Assembly: GCA_016937315.1 (NCBI GenBank) | Contig: JAFGWD010000232.1 | Coordinates: 1 to 10,626 of the forward strand | Source: Rhodospirillaceae bacterium | GTDB lineage: Bacteria > Pseudomonadota > Alphaproteobacteria > Rhodospirillales > Rhodospirillaceae | Direction: 5' to 3' | DNA length: 10,626 nucleotides | Shown: piece by piece, positions 7,151 through 10,626 of the stretch | Numbering within the stretch: position 1 is the stretch's first letter | How the letters are laid out: each line of letters starts with the position of its first letter | The notes under the pieces: model-generated | The model's database searches: none | Told to the model about the DNA's origin: nothing | Seen by the model: only the letters and a program-made list of their open reading frames with translations | Made by a program: the position numbers and the translations under genes

Positions 7151-7173
7151 CGGTCCGCTCCTTCGGCGGGCCG
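7151..7173. terminator. Hairpin between the convergent tolC-type and cyclase genes
   Basis: CGGTCCGC (7151-7158) pairs with GCGGGCCG (7166-7173) over eight bases including one G-T pair, with loop TCCTTCG. It lies 22 bases past the TolC-family stop and just past the cyclase stop, where a shared terminator is expected. On the plus strand it is followed by CTTCATTT, a weak T-rich tail; on the minus strand there is no T-tract. Confidence 0.45.
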
Positions 7174-7175
7174 CT

Positions 7176-9428
7176 TCATTTACTGGTCGCGACAAAAACC
7201 CCATCCCATGCCAACCCTGGAGGGGTCGTGCGGAACAGGGAAATACGTTCAGCCATCATCTCATAGAACTTCGGCACCAGATGGCCAATATCACTGTCGC
7301 GGCAAAGGGCCAGAGCCACCTCGGCCTCATCCCATTTTTGCGCCCGATAGACAGCCAACAGACGATCATGGATTTCGCGGTGCGCCACGAACTCAGGCGT
7401 TAGGGCTAAATCCCGATCCCCCACAAGCCCGAAGATGCGGACCGGAATGGTCTTGCCTTTGACCCGGATTAAATCCAGTTCCAGCAAAGCAAACGCCCGA
7501 ACTTTCGGTTCCGTATTCTCGCCTACCACAGTGGTCACGCCATAGGTCTTGGACTGACCTTCCAGACGCGACGCTAGGTTTACATCGTCACCCATCACCG
7601 AATAATCGAAACGCTGTTCCGACCCCATATTGCCAACACAGACCAAACCGCTGTTGATTCCCACACCCACCGCGATGGGAATATACGTACGTCCCGTTTG
7701 CTCGGCCTCTTCCTTAAGCGCCGTGTTCAAAGTTTTTAAGGCACGAATCATGTCCAAAGCAGATTCACACGCATGGATTTCATGCTCTGGATCGTCCAAG
7801 GGGGCATTCCAAAACGCCATGATGCAATCGCCCATGTATTTGTCGATGGTCCCCTGACGGTCCAGAATGACCCCAGTCATTGGTGTCAAAAACCGATTGA
7901 TAAGACGGGTCAAACCCTCCGCATCAAATTGCTCGGAAATCGTCGTAAAACCGCGCACGTCGCAAAACAACACCGTCATATCCCGCATTTCACCGCCCAG
8001 TTTCAAGCGCGACGGATCCTCTGCCAAACGCTCCACAAGAGCCGGAGACATATAATGGCTGAATGCCGAGCGCACATGGCGGCGTTCGGCTTCTTCTTTG
8101 GCGTAACTGGTGTAGGTCAGAAAAATGAAGATCAGAAGTGCGGTCAAGCTGGGCAAAACGGGGTCATAAAGAACCTTTTGCACCGCAAAGGCATGCCAGG
8201 ACCAAGCCCCAATGCCTCCAGCAAGCCCCAAGAACAAGACCAGGGTCAACCGAGCACCAATCAAGGGCAGCAATATGATCATCGACAAGCCAATGGCAAC
8301 GGCAAAAGAAATCTCCACCCCAGACGCATCACGTGGCTGTTGCAATTGCGCGTTGGTTAAAATGTTTTCCAGAATCTGCGCATGAACCTCCACTCCCGGC
8401 AGGAATGGAGACAAAGGTGTCGCCTTGATATCCAACAACCCCGCAGCCGAAGTTCCAACCAGGACCAAACGATTGGCTATGCTTTCCGGCGGGGCCGTAC
8501 CGTCTAACACCTTGTAAGCTGAGACATATTGTTCTGGATTGGATTTTGCGAAATACACCCAAACCCGCCCGTTGGCGTCGGTGCGGATGGGCGGCAACCC
8601 ACGGATTCGCAAGCCTTCGATACCGATATCGGCACGGGTTTTGATCAGAATGGATTTCTGTCCTGCCGCTAAACGCAGCATTTCCAGACTCAACGACGGG
8701 AAATAACCATCCTGCACGTTCAGGACCATGGGGACCCGACGCACCACACCATCGGTTTCACCCGCCACCGTAAACACCCCATGTCCAGCGGCAGACTGAT
8801 CAATATCCGGAACATTACGTAATAAACCGCGATGGGTTTCCACCCAACGGTCAAGACCATTGCCCAAAACCGCAACCGAGGGCCGTGGCATATTGCTCGG
8901 CAAGGGCCTGTCAAACGGCATGCCGGTTTGCCCCAAGACGACACGGGAACGCCGAATGGATTCGGCAAAAACCTGATCATTGGAGGGCCGAGACTTCATA
9001 TCCTCACGTGCCGCATCGGACAGATAGGGCAAGATATCCGCCAGATTCTGCGGCGACATCCGATCCGGTTCGGCAAACACCACGTCGAAGCCAACCACTG
9101 CGGCCCGCATCTCCGTTAAGCGATCCAGCAAACGCGCCACCAAGGTGCGCGGCCAAGGCCATTGACCCAGGCGCTTCAAACTCTCTTCATCAATATCAAT
9201 AATCGTTACCATGCCCGGCGTTTGCGGGCGCGGTTTAATCTGCTGATAAACATCGAATGTTCGAACACGCAGCATTTGCAGGGAAACCGGATCAACCACC
9301 CGTACAGCCACCACGCCGATCAACATTGCCAAAGCAATCAGGCGCGGGACAGTCGGCTTAATGGCCTTTTTCACACCAGACCAAAAGGCCCGAACTCCCT
9401 TTTTTACTGTAAGGCCCGATTCCCGCAT
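7176..9428 (-). CDS. CHASE2-domain class III adenylate cyclase
   Basis: From ATG 9428 the product is 750 residues. A longer reading to 9647 is open but would overlap the start of the divergent gene and adds 73 residues of unlike composition. The G-rich GGGGGGAAGG before 9428 fits a ribosome binding site. A first membrane helix (about 25-45) is followed by a periplasmic CHASE2 sensor (about 46-360, with IIDIDEESL and GQWPWPR). Clustered helices (about 370-440) lead to a cytoplasmic catalytic domain (about 480-665). Metal-binding aspartates are Asp490 (LFCDVRGFT) and Asp534 (KYMGD). Lys530 and Asp608 (RFDYSVMGD) form the ATP-selecting Lys/Asp pair, and Asn617 and Arg621 (VNLASRLE) are the transition-state residues. 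All key residues are present, so cAMP synthesis is expected. The C-terminal 80 residues look helical. The protein probably senses an envelope signal and makes cAMP; its target is unknown. It is divergent from the FecR-domain gene. Confidence 0.93.
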   Translation of the reverse strand: MRESGLTVKKGVRAFWSGVKKAIKPTVPRLIALAMLIGVVAVRVVDPVSLQMLRVRTFDVYQQIKPRPQTPGMVTIIDIDEESLKRLGQWPWPRTLVARLLDRLTEMRAAVVGFDVVFAEPDRMSPQNLADILPYLSDAAREDMKSRPSNDQVFAESIRRSRVVLGQTGMPFDRPLPSNMPRPSVAVLGNGLDRWVETHRGLLRNVPDIDQSAAGHGVFTVAGETDGVVRRVPMVLNVQDGYFPSLSLEMLRLAAGQKSILIKTRADIGIEGLRIRGLPPIRTDANGRVWVYFAKSNPEQYVSAYKVLDGTAPPESIANRLVLVGTSAAGLLDIKATPLSPFLPGVEVHAQILENILTNAQLQQPRDASGVEISFAVAIGLSMIILLPLIGARLTLVLFLGLAGGIGAWSWHAFAVQKVLYDPVLPSLTALLIFIFLTYTSYAKEEAERRHVRSAFSHYMSPALVERLAEDPSRLKLGGEMRDMTVLFCDVRGFTTISEQFDAEGLTRLINRFLTPMTGVILDRQGTIDKYMGDCIMAFWNAPLDDPEHEIHACESALDMIRALKTLNTALKEEAEQTGRTYIPIAVGVGINSGLVCVGNMGSEQRFDYSVMGDDVNLASRLEGQSKTYGVTTVVGENTEPKVRAFALLELDLIRVKGKTIPVRIFGLVGDRDLALTPEFVAHREIHDRLLAVYRAQKWDEAEVALALCRDSDIGHLVPKFYEMMAERISLFRTTPPGLAWDGVFVATSK

Positions 9429-9512
9429 CCTTCCCCCCGCCCCACAAGCCAGAAAATACCCTGTTTTTTTTGCGCGAAATACCCGCAACGTTTGAAGATC
9501 AACACGAATGCG

Positions 9513-9527
9513 TTCATAGTGTATGAA
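9513..9527. promoter_or_regulatory. Palindrome in the divergent cyclase/FecR-domain intergenic region
   Basis: TTCATA-GTG-TATGAA is a perfect 6-3-6 inverted repeat, 84 bases from the cyclase start and 118 bases from the FecR-domain gene start. Its symmetry, spacing and place between divergent genes fit a dimeric regulator site. No regulator is identified and the motif is not matched to a known box. Confidence 0.35.
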
Positions 9528-9589
9528 TGAGGGCGAGAGGGTTAGTGCTTTTTTCGGCTTTGCTATAAGAACATATGGCAAAGTCGCTT

Positions 9590-9619
9590 TTGGGCTTGAG
9601 CTCGACAAAACAGTATATT
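9590..9619 (+). promoter_or_regulatory. Possible promoter of the FecR-domain gene
   Basis: TTGGGC (9590-9595) and TATATT (9614-9619) are 18 bases apart. The -10 matches consensus at five of six positions and the -35 at three. Initiation near 9626 would leave a 20-base leader carrying GGAGG (9632-9636), nine bases before the ATG. TATAAG at 9564-9569 is an alternative -10 with a poorer -35. Confidence 0.35.
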
Positions 9620-9645
9620 CACTTCGAGACCGGAGGGGCCTCACC

Positions 9646-10626
9646 ATGTCGTTTGCCGCTGCCTATGCCTATACCCCCACACCCACCCCCCCCGAAGTCA
9701 TCAGCAATGAGTCTCCATTGCCCTCCGCATGGGGGATGGAACGACTGGCTCATGCCACGTTTCAGCACGTCGGACAAGACCTGCACATTGTCGATGAAAA
9801 CGGACAATCCCTTCTGGTTAAGGGATATTTTCTGAACGACACTCATACGGATTTGCAACTCAGCAACGGCATGGCCTTCCGTGCGGATTGGGCTGACCGT
9901 TTGAGTATGGGTTCCGGCGACGTGGCACAAACCGCATCAGCCCCCTCCCAATCCATCGGCACCGTCAAAACCCTAAACGGTGAGGTCTCCGTTACCCGTC
10001 TGGATGGCTCCCACGCGATATTGAAAATCGGCGACACGGTGCATCAAGGCGATGTTCTGGAAACCGGCTCTGCTGGTTCTGTCGGCATTGTGTTCTTGGA
10101 TGGATCAAATTTCTCGCTGGGCGGCAGCGGCAAAATGATCCTGGACGAAATGGTCTATGACCCCGCAGCGCAGAGCGGGTCCGCTGACATTGGGGTTTTA
10201 AGCGGTACTTTTGCCTTCATCAGCGGACAAATTGCCAAGACCTCACCCGATGCGATGAAGGTTACCACACCATCCGCCACCATCGGCTTTCGCGGCACCT
10301 CTGGGTCCGGCCAGGTTGGCCCGGATGGACAAACCTCAATTGTCCTCATCCGCGACCCCGATGGCACTATTGGCGAAATCGTCCTGGTCACACCGGCTGG
10401 TGTGTTTACCCTGTCCACAGTTTTGCAGGTGGCCCAAGTCAGCATCGACCCAGCTCTGCCGGTGATCGTCCAAGTCATGACTGCCGCCGAATTTCAACAG
10501 CAATACGGGTCCGTTACCAGCGCCTTACCCGCCGCCAATACGCCCGGAACAGACCCACAACAGTTTCTGGAACAGGCCGCCGATCCCACACCAGACACAC
10601 CACCGCCAGACGAGGCTCCGCAGGAC
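9646..10626 (+). CDS. FecR-domain N terminus of a probable large type I-secreted adhesin (partial)
   Basis: The frame from ATG 9646 runs 327 codons to the window edge without a stop. GGAGG at 9632-9636 marks the start. There is no signal peptide: the N terminus MSFAAAYAYTPTPTPP is proline-rich and not hydrophobic. Residues 35-90 form a small module (DLHIVDENGQSLLVKGYF) like the front of Bap- and RTX-type adhesins. Residues 104-220 are a FecR-type domain, with GTVKTLNGEVSVTR, LKIGDTVHQGDVLETG, IVFLDGSNFSLG, VLSGTFAFISG and TPSATIGFRGTSG. From about 290 the chain turns into Pro/Asp-rich linker, suggesting repeat domains follow. Leaderless FecR-domain starts of this kind are known from large cell-surface proteins exported by type I systems using a C-terminal signal, here out of view. 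The nearby TolC-family gene fits. A classical FecR iron-regulatory protein is unlikely, since there is no membrane helix and no FecI/FecA neighbour. Confidence 0.8.
   Translation, partial: MSFAAAYAYTPTPTPPEVISNESPLPSAWGMERLAHATFQHVGQDLHIVDENGQSLLVKGYFLNDTHTDLQLSNGMAFRADWADRLSMGSGDVAQTASAPSQSIGTVKTLNGEVSVTRLDGSHAILKIGDTVHQGDVLETGSAGSVGIVFLDGSNFSLGGSGKMILDEMVYDPAAQSGSADIGVLSGTFAFISGQIAKTSPDAMKVTTPSATIGFRGTSGSGQVGPDGQTSIVLIRDPDGTIGEIVLVTPAGVFTLSTVLQVAQVSIDPALPVIVQVMTAAEFQQQYGSVTSALPAANTPGTDPQQFLEQAADPTPDTPPPDEAPQD

Noticed and set aside
7773..8360. 195-codon plus-strand ORF opposite the cyclase gene
   Set aside because: It lies wholly opposite the catalytic and membrane regions of the cyclase, whose motifs prove the minus-strand frame. 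Its own product is low-complexity Gln/His/Arg-rich.

Overview
The window looks like a chromosomal segment of an alphaproteobacterium, tentatively Rhodospirillales-like. This rests on a mid-50s to 60% GC impression in the core genes, the protein styles, and a CHASE2 adenylate cyclase divergent from a FecR-domain adhesin-type gene. It is not based on any 16S or marker comparison. Coding density is ordinary on the right (4.7-10.6 kb) and accessory-like on the left (0.04-4.4 kb).

Left region (1-4400). The first 38 bases hold the start of a minus-strand gene with a signal-peptide-like N terminus, followed by about 440 bases with no convincing gene. Then comes a SIR2-family gene whose N-terminal NADase-type domain has intact hallmark motifs (GAG-S, TTNYD, LHG, GYxxxDP). 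The 448-residue ORF ends at a TGA (1820-1822). The same reading frame stays open immediately after it for another 829 codons, with no ATG until 2393. This is best read as one approximately 1280-codon defence sirtuin gene (SIR2 plus a large helical C-terminal region, DSR1/DUF4020-like) broken by a single nonsense change. A second lesion, a one-base deletion near 4265-4270, is suggested because the C-terminal sequence continues more plausibly in the -1 frame. The gene is AT-richer than its neighbours and lies between core genes next to a tRNA, so it is probably an acquired and now decaying anti-phage gene.

Middle (4400-4700). A complete tRNA-Cys(GCA) with encoded CCA, a plausible sigma-70-type promoter upstream and a strong intrinsic terminator downstream.

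Right region (4700-10626). A TehA/SLAC1-type ten-helix anion transporter, then a TolC-family outer-membrane efflux/type I secretion protein preceded by a nested hairpin that would cover its Shine-Dalgarno. Convergent to it is a CHASE2-class III adenylate cyclase on the minus strand. Divergent from the cyclase across a 217-base intergenic region with a perfect 6-3-6 palindrome is the N terminus of a large FecR-domain protein without a signal peptide, running off the window. The TolC protein plus a leaderless FecR-domain protein of adhesin type suggest a type I secretion/surface-adhesin locus. The membrane-bound cyclase may provide an envelope-sensing cAMP input. That functional link is inference from gene order.
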